The notes below the pieces were generated by a model that did no database searches, was not told the DNA's origin, and was given only the letters and a program-made list of their open reading frames with translations. The translations under genes were made by a program, and so were the position numbers. From Dehalococcoidales bacterium (GTDB lineage: Bacteria; Chloroflexota; Dehalococcoidia; Dehalococcoidales; RBG-16-60-22): a stretch of DNA of 11,802 bases. Positions 1 to 5,933 of the stretch are shown here, in pieces (positions within the stretch are counted from its first letter, which is position 1; every line of letters starts with the position of its first letter). The stretch spans positions 1 through 11,802 of the forward strand of contig JAUVXN010000038.1 in assembly GCA_030603605.1 (NCBI GenBank), written 5' to 3'.

Positions 1-62
1 CCTGACTCAGCCTGCCGCATGGCGAAGGCTACCTGCTCCGGCGTGTACCTTGAACTCTTCAT
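1..62 (-). CDS. IS3-family transposase OrfA, N-terminal fragment
   Basis: Only the first 20 codons are in the window. They read MKSSRYTPEQVAFAMRQAES, which closely matches the usual start of IS3-family OrfA proteins (MKKSRFTEEQIAFALRQAE type), the helix-turn-helix subunit that binds the element's ends. The ATG lies at 62-60, with AGGAGG about eight bases upstream on the minus strand. The remainder of OrfA, and OrfB with the DDE catalytic domain, would lie before position 1. The family assignment is secure for so short a piece because the motif is highly characteristic and a matching terminal repeat sits upstream. Confidence 0.85.
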   Translation of the reverse strand, partial: MKSSRYTPEQVAFAMRQAES

Positions 63-140
63 GGTATAATCCTCCTCTTAAAGTGTGATTATCCCATAAA
101 AATCTCATTTTGGCTGGTACAGTTTTCGGGGGGCAGATCA
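1..140 (-). mobile_element. IS3-family insertion sequence, left end (partial)
   Basis: The first 140 bases read, on the minus strand, as the left end of an IS3-family element. The end begins with TGATCTGCCCCCCGAAAA (minus strand, from about position 140), which resembles the TGA-CTGCCCC-GAAAA terminal repeats of this family. After it come an extended -10 (TGGGATAAT, about 96-88), a strong AAGAGGAGG ribosome binding site and the start of OrfA. The rest of the element, including OrfB and the right repeat, lies outside the window, so target duplication and intactness cannot be judged. The boundary at 140 is inferred from the repeat start only. Confidence 0.75.
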
Positions 141-161
141 CTTGGAGAATTGTGCAATTTG

Positions 162-179
162 TACATACACCTGTATGTA
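162..179. promoter_or_regulatory. Perfect 8+2+8 palindrome, operator candidate
   Basis: TACATACA-CC-TGTATGTA is a perfect inverted repeat with a two-base centre, in the non-coding region between the IS end and the amidohydrolase gene. Its size and symmetry suit a dimeric DNA-binding repressor or activator. A weak promoter-like pair (TTGTAC 159-164, CATAAT 183-188, 18-base spacing) brackets it. No regulator gene is present in the window, so the cognate protein is unknown. Confidence 0.4.
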
Positions 180-207
180 AATCATAATCGCGCCTCTGGC
201 CCATTTG

Positions 208-216
208 TGGTAGAAT
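208..216 (+). promoter_or_regulatory. Extended -10 promoter candidate for the amidohydrolase gene
   Basis: TGGTAGAAT fits the extended -10 pattern TGnTAnAAT. Transcription would begin near 223, giving a leader of about 80 bases before the ATG at 305. There is no good -35 hexamer, which is tolerated with extended -10 elements. The assignment rests on motif and position only. Confidence 0.35.
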
Positions 217-304
217 CGTATAAACGAAATAATTGGGAGGTGAGCAAGATTGAAAAAGATAGGCAAATACTCAAATGGTTTAATTGCTAACCACGGAGGT
301 TCCG

Positions 305-1252
305 ATGACCAAACCAATGATTATTGACGCTCATCTTCACTTATATCGTAACAGGGAGCAAGGCTTACTAGACAAGGAGAGTTATGAAATATGGGAGTAT
401 GGAGCTAAGGCAGATGTGCGTTTCAGTGCATATGGCGGAGATATGAAGGATGCTCTCAAGGCTATTGATGATGCTGGTGCAAGCCGAGCAGTAGTGGTTA
501 ACCTGTTCGCTATCGCATTTGCTCGCACCCATGCTATTGCCGAGCTCCCAGGAGGTCTGGACGAGGCTCAGAAAGAGGAGGCACTCAAAGAGATAGACGC
601 GAGTATGGGCGAGAGGCTAAAGACATTTAATGCCTGGGCGTGTGACATAGCCAAGGAGCACCCTCAGCTGGTGCCCTTCGTAGCTACGGATCCTTGGGTG
701 CTTAGTATTGAGGAGATGCAAACGCATATTCGGGAGATGGTGGATTGTCAGGGCGCCAAAGGAATTAAAGTACACCCCGCGCTTCAGCGTTTCTATATGT
801 ATGATGAGCGGATGCTACCGATCTACCGGATCTGTGTGGAGATGGGTATTCCTATCATAGCTCATTCGGGTCCTAGCCGAGGTGTTAACCAGTACGCTGA
901 GCCCAGGTCTTTTGCCAAGACACTAAAGGCCTTCCCCGAATTGCGTTTGGTGTTAGCACATATGGGAGGTGGGGCGTGGCGGCAATTGTTGGAGTTAGCC
1001 CAGGCGTACCCAAACGCCTACTTCGACTGCTGCGAGATAATGGAGTGGACCGGTGCGCCCAACGCCCCCACCAATCATGAACTTGCTCAACTCATCCTGG
1101 ACGTGGGGCCGGAACGGGTCATGATGGGCTCCGATTTCCCGTGGTATGATATAGACCACAGTGTAGAACGGGTGATGGAGCTTCCTCTCCTCTCTACAGA
1201 ACAAAAAGAGGCTTTGCTTGGTGCCAACGCCATCAGGATCCTGGGCCTGTGA
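305..1252 (+). CDS. Amidohydrolase family protein (COG2159 / Amidohydrolase_2, TIM barrel)
   Basis: This 315-residue protein belongs to the metal-dependent TIM-barrel hydrolases of the Amidohydrolase_2 group, which also contains nonoxidative decarboxylases related to ACMSD and gamma-resorcylate decarboxylase. Visible metal-site elements are the N-terminal HxH (DAHLHLY, H10 and H12), GIKVHP with H157, IIAHSGP with H187, LAHMGG with H219, and the C-terminal MGSDFP aspartate D277. The end, NAIRILGL, is typical of the family. The ATG at 305 is chosen because CGGAGG lies six bases upstream; an in-frame TTG at 284 has no such site. The length is normal and no key residue is missing. The substrate cannot be read from sequence, and hydrolase versus decarboxylase is undecided. 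It lies on the plus strand next to an IS element and upstream of an MFS transporter, but a gap of more than 400 bases makes an operon with the transporter doubtful. Confidence 0.9.
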   Translation: MTKPMIIDAHLHLYRNREQGLLDKESYEIWEYGAKADVRFSAYGGDMKDALKAIDDAGASRAVVVNLFAIAFARTHAIAELPGGLDEAQKEEALKEIDASMGERLKTFNAWACDIAKEHPQLVPFVATDPWVLSIEEMQTHIREMVDCQGAKGIKVHPALQRFYMYDERMLPIYRICVEMGIPIIAHSGPSRGVNQYAEPRSFAKTLKAFPELRLVLAHMGGGAWRQLLELAQAYPNAYFDCCEIMEWTGAPNAPTNHELAQLILDVGPERVMMGSDFPWYDIDHSVERVMELPLLSTEQKEALLGANAIRILGL

Positions 1253-1302
1253 GGTGTACAAGCAGCGGTGAAGCAAGAGACCAGGCTAGTAAGGGGGAGG
1301 CT

Positions 1303-1457
1303 ATGAACCAGGGAGATGGCAAAATATTGGAAGCAGTGCGCGAAGGAAACGCGCTTAAGGCCGAGAGGAGAACATGCAAGCATTTGAGAACTTCCTTAAG
1401 AATAGCATGGCCTCTGCGATTGTAAAAAACACTATAGCTATAGCTGTCTATCCTTAG
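1303..1457 (+). other. Two overlapping short ORFs with ribosome binding sites (possible gene remnant)
   Basis: Two short frames follow the amidohydrolase. The first runs from ATG 1303 to TAA 1425 (40 codons, beginning MNQGDGKILEAVREGNALKA) and has GGGGGAGG just upstream. The second runs from ATG 1374 to TAG 1457 (27 codons, beginning MQAFENFLKNSMASAIVKN) in another frame, with GAGAGGAG just upstream. Both open with protein-like composition and good initiation signals but stop early. I recognise neither. They could be tiny genes, the frameshifted head of a lost gene, or chance. Confidence 0.2.
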
Positions 1458-1601
1458 TTAAAGCTAAATTGCTATTATATAGGTTAATATTCTCTATATC
1501 TGAATTAATTAAATACAAGATTATATACAATTAGATGGAGTCACAACGCTATCCTGCCCCCTGTTACCTGCTCCCGGCCGTAATGTTTTGTCCCAAAATA
1601 T

Positions 1602-1631
1602 TTGTTAATCACAGCCAATCAATGCCATAAT
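1602..1631 (+). promoter_or_regulatory. Promoter candidate for the MFS transporter
   Basis: TTGTTA (1602-1607) and CATAAT (1626-1631), 18 bases apart, match the sigma-70-type consensus at four and five of six positions. The predicted start near 1638 would give a leader of about 43 bases before the translation start at 1681. Confidence 0.4.
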
Positions 1632-1640
1632 GTAATGGCA
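1623..1640. promoter_or_regulatory. Inverted repeat over the -10 element, operator candidate
   Basis: TGCCAT-aatgta-ATGGCA has perfect six-base arms around a six-base centre. It covers the proposed -10 and transcription start, where a bound repressor would block initiation. Drug-exporter-like MFS genes are often controlled this way, but no regulator gene lies nearby. Confidence 0.35.
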
Positions 1641-1669
1641 CCAAACAACTGTGTTAGTTCTACTTGGCT

Positions 1670-1683
1670 GAGGAGCTACCATT
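1670..1683 (+). promoter_or_regulatory. Ribosome binding site that selects an AUU start codon
   Basis: GAGGAG (1670-1675) lies five bases before ATT at 1681-1683. The frame is closed just upstream by TGA at 1669-1671, so initiation must be after that point. No ATG, GTG or TTG occurs in frame until GTG 1732, which lacks a ribosome binding site and would delete the first part of transmembrane helix 1. Confidence 0.6.
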
Positions 1684-2871
1684 AAGAAATCCAGCTTTCG
1701 TTCGTTTTTTTCGGGGTTACTGCCACTCTTCGTGCTGGCACACTTTGGGCATCACCTGCTGGCGGCACTGCTGACTCCGCTTCTGCCATTCATCCGTGAC
1801 GACTTTGTTCTTGATTACACTCAGGTGGGGTGGTTGGTCTCAGCGTTCACTGTGGCATATGGCATCGGTCAGCTACCGGCGGGGTGGCTAGCTGACCGTA
1901 TTGGCTCTCGTGCCGTAATCACTATAGGCGTCGTCGGTGTGGGACTGTCTGGGCTTCTGGTCGGTCTTTCACCAACCTATATTGTGATGGTTGTCTTTTT
2001 AGTGTTGCTGGGAGCAGCGGGTGGTGGCTACCACCCAGCCGCCGCCCCACTTATCTCAGCGGCGGTTGAGCCGAAAAATCGGGGTCGAGCACTGGGTATT
2101 CACCAGATAGGCGGCTCTGCCAGCTTTTTTCTGGCCCCATTAATTGCTGTTGGCATTGCCACCGCCTTAGGCTGGCGTGGCTCATTCATTGCGGCATCTA
2201 TCCCCACTATTATATTTGGAGTTGCATTTTATGTGCTCCTGGGACGGCGGGGGTACGCCGGGAAAGCCAGGCAAGAGATACCCTCCGGTCATGTTGAGAG
2301 CATACCCACTCCGGGTGGTTTGCGCCGACTGGTGACGATTCTCGTTCTAGGCATAGTCGTTTTGTCTCTGATTATTTCTGTAGTATCGTTCATCCCGCTG
2401 TTTATTGTTGACCATTTTGAAGTCAGTGAGGAAGTAGGCGCTGCCATGTTAGCCCTTGTCTTTTCCGGCGGGCTCTGGGCGGGTCTTTTAGGCGGGTATC
2501 TCTCCGACCGCCTGGGGAGGATACCAGTGCTGGTAGTAGCCTGCCTTCTTGCCGGTCCTATCATTTATCTGCTGAACCTGGCACCCTTTGGCTGGGGTAT
2601 CTCTGCGGTGCTGATTCTCGTCGGCGTGGTTATGCATATTCCTATGCCAGTATCGGAGGCTTACCTCGTCAGCCATACTTCGGAGCGTAATCGCTCGACA
2701 GTACTCGGTATCTACTTCTTCGGCAGCAGGGGAGGTGCGGGTGTAATAACGCCAGTGATGGGCTATTTCATTGACCATTTTGGTTTTTACACCAGTTTCA
2801 CTGTTGTGGGTGTAGCTCTGGTTGTGGTGACGCTCGGCTGCGCTATATTTTTGTGGGGTAGTCGGAACTGA
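1681..2871 (+). CDS. MFS transporter, fosmidomycin-resistance (Fsr)-like
   Basis: This is a 396-residue (from 1681) twelve-helix major facilitator superfamily protein of the inner membrane, probably a proton-coupled exporter. Loop motif A occurs in both halves: GWLADRIGSR at about 68-77 and GGYLSDRLGR at about 271-280. The helix-1 segment with paired histidines (HFGHHLLAALLTPLLPFI) and the GGYHPAAAP segment at about 115-123 resemble the Fsr/fosmidomycin-resistance branch. A central hydrophilic loop near 190-215 divides the two six-helix bundles. The start is placed at ATT 1681 because the frame upstream encodes a natural N-terminus (KKSSFRSFFSGLLPLF) and carries a well-placed GAGGAG; the conventional alternative is GTG 1732. 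Its 3' end overlaps the convergent ABC ATPase gene by 29 bases. The substrate is unknown. Confidence 0.9.
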   Translation: MKKSSFRSFFSGLLPLFVLAHFGHHLLAALLTPLLPFIRDDFVLDYTQVGWLVSAFTVAYGIGQLPAGWLADRIGSRAVITIGVVGVGLSGLLVGLSPTYIVMVVFLVLLGAAGGGYHPAAAPLISAAVEPKNRGRALGIHQIGGSASFFLAPLIAVGIATALGWRGSFIAASIPTIIFGVAFYVLLGRRGYAGKARQEIPSGHVESIPTPGGLRRLVTILVLGIVVLSLIISVVSFIPLFIVDHFEVSEEVGAAMLALVFSGGLWAGLLGGYLSDRLGRIPVLVVACLLAGPIIYLLNLAPFGWGISAVLILVGVVMHIPMPVSEAYLVSHTSERNRSTVLGIYFFGSRGGAGVITPVMGYFIDHFGFYTSFTVVGVALVVVTLGCAIFLWGSRN

Positions 2872-3832
2872 ACAAGTGGCATGCCACCAGATGCTCGCTT
2901 CCGATGTCCTTAAGAACCGGTTCTTGTTGATGGCAGATTGGTAACACCCGATGGCAGCGAGTGTGGAAGCGGCACCCGGCTGGTGGGTTCAGGGGGGAGG
3001 GAACACTGCCCGGAAGCAGGATTCTGGTCTTCTTTTTTTGTCCCACACTGGGGATGGCGGATAGTAAGGCTTCGGTGTATGGGTGAAGGGTATTTTGAAA
3101 AATCTCATTCTTTTCAGCTAGCTCAACGATTTTGCCCAGGTACATGACGGCAACCCGATGGGAGACGTGCCTTATCACTGATAAATCGTGGGCAATGAAC
3201 AGGTAAGACAGACCAAATTCCTCCCGCAGGTCCAGCATTAGATTTAAGATTTGAGCCTGGATGGAAACATCCAGGGCGCTTACCGGCTCATCAGCGATAA
3301 TGAGTTTGGGGCTCAGAATGAGAGCCCGTCCAATACCGATGCGTTGCCTCTGCCCGCTGCTGAATTCATGGGGGTAGCGCAGGGCGTGTTGTGCTTCCAA
3401 GCCCACCCGTTCCAGTATCTCCGCAACTCTTCGGGCTCGCTCTTGCTCGTCCTTTACGCCATGGATGAGCAGGGCTTCGCCTATGGATTGACCGACGGTC
3501 ATCCTCGGGTCAAGGAAGGACTGAGGGTCCTGAAATATAATCTGGATTTCCTTCCGTAATTCTCTTAATTGGCTTTTGCTTAGCCTGGTGATATTGATTC
3601 CCTGGTAAGTAATTTCCCCCTGGGTTGGCTCTTCCAATCTCAATATTATCCTGCCCAATGTAGATTTGCCGCACCCTGATTCACCCACCAGCCCTAAAGC
3701 CTCTCCCTTTTTGATGTAGAGGGATACACCGTCCACGGCTTTTACATCGCCAAGATGTCGAGAAAGCAGTCCCCCGGTAACCGGGTAGTACTTCTTCAGA
3801 TTCTTTACTTCCAGTAGCTTGTGGTTCTCCAT
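2843..3832 (-). CDS. Peptide-type ABC transporter ATP-binding protein (DppF/OppF-like)
   Basis: This 329-residue cytoplasmic ATPase is one of two that power the importer. Visible elements are Walker A GESGCGKST (50-58), Q-loop FQDPQS (100-105), signature FSSGQ (157-161), Walker B LIIADEP (177-183) with E182, and the switch histidine H215. The C-terminal oligopeptide-transporter domain (LHPYTEALLSAIP, about 249-261) is followed by four cysteines, C287, C293, C300 and C318. The signature is unusual: the first glycine of SGGQ is serine. The ATG lies six bases after the stop of the DppD-like gene, with AAGAGG inside that gene's end. It is the last gene of the five-gene operon. Its stop lies within the 3' end of the convergent MFS gene, leaving no room for a shared terminator. 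DppF versus OppF cannot be settled from sequence. Confidence 0.95.
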   Translation of the reverse strand: MENHKLLEVKNLKKYYPVTGGLLSRHLGDVKAVDGVSLYIKKGEALGLVGESGCGKSTLGRIILRLEEPTQGEITYQGINITRLSKSQLRELRKEIQIIFQDPQSFLDPRMTVGQSIGEALLIHGVKDEQERARRVAEILERVGLEAQHALRYPHEFSSGQRQRIGIGRALILSPKLIIADEPVSALDVSIQAQILNLMLDLREEFGLSYLFIAHDLSVIRHVSHRVAVMYLGKIVELAEKNEIFQNTLHPYTEALLSAIPSVGQKKKTRILLPGSVPSPLNPPAGCRFHTRCHRVLPICHQQEPVLKDIGSEHLVACHLFSSDYPTKI

Positions 3833-3838
3833 AGCTTT

Positions 3839-4825
3839 TTAGCCTCTTGAGTGAGAATACAGGTGGCAAAAAACGGTATGTCCCTTGGTAACAGTAACCG
3901 GTGGTGGCTTTTCCTCCCGGCAAATAGCCATGGCTTTAGCACAGCGAGGGTGAAAAAGGCAGCCACTGGGGGGGTCAATAAGGTTGGGCACAGTTCCCGG
4001 TATGGACTCCAGCCTGTCCCTTTCTTGCGTTAGGTCAGGCAAACACTTGGTTAAGCTGGCGGTGTAAGGATGCTGGAATATGGGGTTATTCAGTAATTCT
4101 GATACCGGAGCTTTTTCCGCCAGTCTACCGGCATACATGACTACCATCCTGTCTCCAATTTCAGAAACCACCCCCAGTTCGTGGGTTATGAAAAGGAGAG
4201 ATATTTGTCGGGTTTCCTTTAACCGCTGAAAAATGTCCAAGATCTGGGCTTTGATAGTTACATCGACAGCCGTGGTTGGCTCATCAGCGATGATAACCTG
4301 CGGGTCACAGGACAGACTCATAGCTATCATGGCTCTCTGCTTCATCCCGCCGGATAACTGGTGGGGATAGTAGTCGGCGGCTTTTTCGGGTGATGGTATG
4401 CCTACCTCCCCCAGCAAGCTTGTGGTTCTTTTCCTGGCTTCGCGGTTGCTCACCCCCATGTGGAGTTTTATTTGCTCGGCTATCTGGTCGCCTATGGTAA
4501 ATACCGGGTTCATAGCCGACTGCGCATCCTGAAAGACCATGGCAATTTCTTTACCTCTAATATGCCTTAGCTGCTCACGGGGACATTCCAGCAGGTTTAC
4601 ATTGTCGTAGTATATCTCGCCACCGACTATTCTGCCGGGTGGAGTATCAATTAGATTCAGAATTGAGAGGGCGGTTGCCGTTTTCCCGCAGCCGGATTCA
4701 CCTACCAGGCACAGGCATTCGCTTTTCCGAAGGTCAAAATCAATGCCATCCACCGCCTTGACGACGCCGCGCCTGGTGAAAAAGTAGGTCTTCAGGTTTT
4801 TGACTCTTAAGATTACCTTTTCCAT
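3839..4825 (-). CDS. Peptide-type ABC transporter ATP-binding protein (DppD/OppD-like)
   Basis: This 328-residue cytoplasmic ATPase is the partner of the DppF-like subunit. It shows Walker A GESGCGKT (42-49), Q-loop MVFQDAQS (96-103), an intact signature LSGGM (157-161), Walker B VIIADEP (177-183) with E182, and H215. The C-terminal oligopeptide domain (QHPYTASLTKCLPDL) is followed by C289, C295, C302 and C320, with spacing like that of its partner. I use the ATG at 4825 (MEKVILRVKN), where the conserved domain begins. The frame extends upstream to 4867, but that would add 14 non-conserved residues overlapping the permease. The start follows the permease TGA by a single base, which suggests translational coupling; GGAG lies about eleven bases upstream. 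Confidence 0.95.
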   Translation of the reverse strand: MEKVILRVKNLKTYFFTRRGVVKAVDGIDFDLRKSECLCLVGESGCGKTATALSILNLIDTPPGRIVGGEIYYDNVNLLECPREQLRHIRGKEIAMVFQDAQSAMNPVFTIGDQIAEQIKLHMGVSNREARKRTTSLLGEVGIPSPEKAADYYPHQLSGGMKQRAMIAMSLSCDPQVIIADEPTTAVDVTIKAQILDIFQRLKETRQISLLFITHELGVVSEIGDRMVVMYAGRLAEKAPVSELLNNPIFQHPYTASLTKCLPDLTQERDRLESIPGTVPNLIDPPSGCLFHPRCAKAMAICREEKPPPVTVTKGHTVFCHLYSHSRG

Positions 4826-4826
4826 A

Positions 4827-5933
4827 TCAAACAGCGCTCCTCGGGTCAAAGGCATCCCTGAGCCCATCGCCCATAAAGTTAAAGGCGAGAACGGTGAGGA
4901 AAAGCATAATCCCCGGGGCTACGGCTACCCACCAGGTGGTGTCCAGATTTTGTTGCCCGGCTCTCAGAATCATCCCCCAGCTGGTTACGGTGGGGTCGCC
5001 CAGGCCAATAAAGCTCAAGGCGGCTTCAGCCAGGATGACCCCCGGGATGGATAAGGTGGCGATTACGATAATGAGGCTGATGACATTAGGAATGAGATGA
5101 GCCACAATAATCCGGCGGTCACTTGCTCCCAGGGCTTTAGAAGCCATGACGAACTCCCGGGTTCTCAAGGAGAGGGTTTCGCTTCTAATCAACCGGGCGG
5201 TGCCAGTCCAGCCAGTGAGGCCGATTACCACCACGATAAAGGCCAGGTTGGGGCCGAAGATAAAGACAATGAGCACCAGCAGGAGGAAGAAGGGGAAGGT
5301 CATCATAACATCGGTGAATCTCATCAGGGCGTTGTCCACCTTGCCGCCCAGATAGGCAGATATGGTGCCAATAAGCGTCCCTAGGAGCACAGCTATGCCG
5401 GTGGCAAGTAATCCGACCAGCAGGGAGACTCTGGCCCCGGAGATTAGCATTGCCAGCAAGTCCCTGCCCTTATTATCGGTGCCCAGCGGATGTTCCCTTA
5501 CGGCAGTGATTGTTCTGGTAGCGAATTGCTGTGTTTCCGAGTCATAGACTGATTCCTCGATGGTGAAACCCAGTGGTGGGTGGTTTTTCTCCTCGAAGTT
5601 GACCGCGGTCGGGTCAGCGGTGAAGAAAGGGCCGATGACAGCCAGCAGGATTAGAAACAGGATGAAGGCTAACCCTCCAACCGCCAGGCGATTCCTCTTG
5701 GCTCTGTGCCAGTAATACCGCACCAGCCTCCGACTGGTGTAAAGGGGCTGGATTCCATATAGGGCGATTATGGTGCCCAGGGCAATATAGAGATAGACAA
5801 GCGGGTCGAAAATTGTCTCCACCACCAGGATATCCAATAAGAGGGTTATGCCGAGAAAGGCAGCCAGCAGGATGAGAACCAGCTTCCTGACCCCGCCAAT
5901 CTTTCGGGCTACGTTCTTAAATAGCTCAGTCAT
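4827..5933 (-). CDS. Peptide-type ABC transporter permease (DppC/OppC-like) with N-terminal extension
   Basis: This 368-residue inner-membrane permease is longer than the usual DppC length of about 280-300. The conserved part starts near residue 75: an OppC_N-type first helix (about 84-104), the hallmark HPLGTDNKGRDLL (148-160), the EAA coupling loop (EFVMASKALGASDRRIIVAH, about 260-279) and the C-terminal FNFMGDGLRDAFDPR (351-365). Ahead of it are two extra hydrophobic helices (about 17-37 and 44-63), predicting eight membrane spans rather than six. The ATG at 5933 overlaps the end of the DppB-like gene by eight bases, with GAGG about eight bases upstream. It forms the translocation channel with the DppB-like subunit. 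Confidence 0.93.
   Translation of the reverse strand: MTELFKNVARKIGGVRKLVLILLAAFLGITLLLDILVVETIFDPLVYLYIALGTIIALYGIQPLYTSRRLVRYYWHRAKRNRLAVGGLAFILFLILLAVIGPFFTADPTAVNFEEKNHPPLGFTIEESVYDSETQQFATRTITAVREHPLGTDNKGRDLLAMLISGARVSLLVGLLATGIAVLLGTLIGTISAYLGGKVDNALMRFTDVMMTFPFFLLLVLIVFIFGPNLAFIVVVIGLTGWTGTARLIRSETLSLRTREFVMASKALGASDRRIIVAHLIPNVISLIIVIATLSIPGVILAEAALSFIGLGDPTVTSWGMILRAGQQNLDTTWWVAVAPGIMLFLTVLAFNFMGDGLRDAFDPRSAV

Larger units (their letters stand above)
1253..1680. other. Intergenic region, AT-rich, no convincing gene
   Basis: This stretch separates the amidohydrolase from the MFS transporter. Its first part holds two weak short ORFs. From about 1426 to 1545 it turns strongly AT-rich and includes a 12-base self-complementary site (CTATAGCTATAG, 1432-1443). 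No clear intrinsic terminator (GC stem followed by a T run) is seen. The last 80 bases hold a promoter and operator candidate for the downstream transporter. A 7-base inverted repeat (CAGCCAA 1612-1618, TTGGCTG 1664-1670) frames the end of this leader. No RNA gene is recognised. Confidence 0.5.

Noticed and set aside
240..290. 16-codon frame from GTG 240
   Set aside because: Its only SD-like sequence overlaps the start codon itself, so initiation there is unlikely.
250..327. Possible 25-codon leader peptide (TTG 250 to TGA 327) overlapping the amidohydrolase start, with GGGAGG upstream
   Set aside because: The SD spacing is good, but the residue string matches nothing I know and the frame could be chance; no attenuator-like hairpin accompanies it.
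995..1383. Minus-strand open frames opposite the end of the amidohydrolase
   Set aside because: They lie antisense to well-conserved coding sequence, have no recognisable motif and no credible start signals.
1425..1480. AT-rich inverted repeats (CTATAGCTATAG and TAGCT/AGCTA) as a terminator after the amidohydrolase
   Set aside because: The stems are short and AT-only with no T run, so they do not make a credible intrinsic terminator.
3251..3559. Plus-strand 102-codon frame opposite the DppF-like gene
   Set aside because: It is the antisense of the ABC signature and Walker region; the true gene explains the open frame.
4826..4867. Upstream extension of the DppD-like protein to 4867
   Set aside because: The added 14 residues are not family-like and overlap the permease end; ATG 4825 fits the conserved N-terminus.
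5097..5384. Plus-strand 95-codon frame with low-complexity Glu/Gln/His-rich sequence
   Set aside because: It is the antisense of hydrophobic permease helices, which commonly yields charged, repetitive shadow frames.
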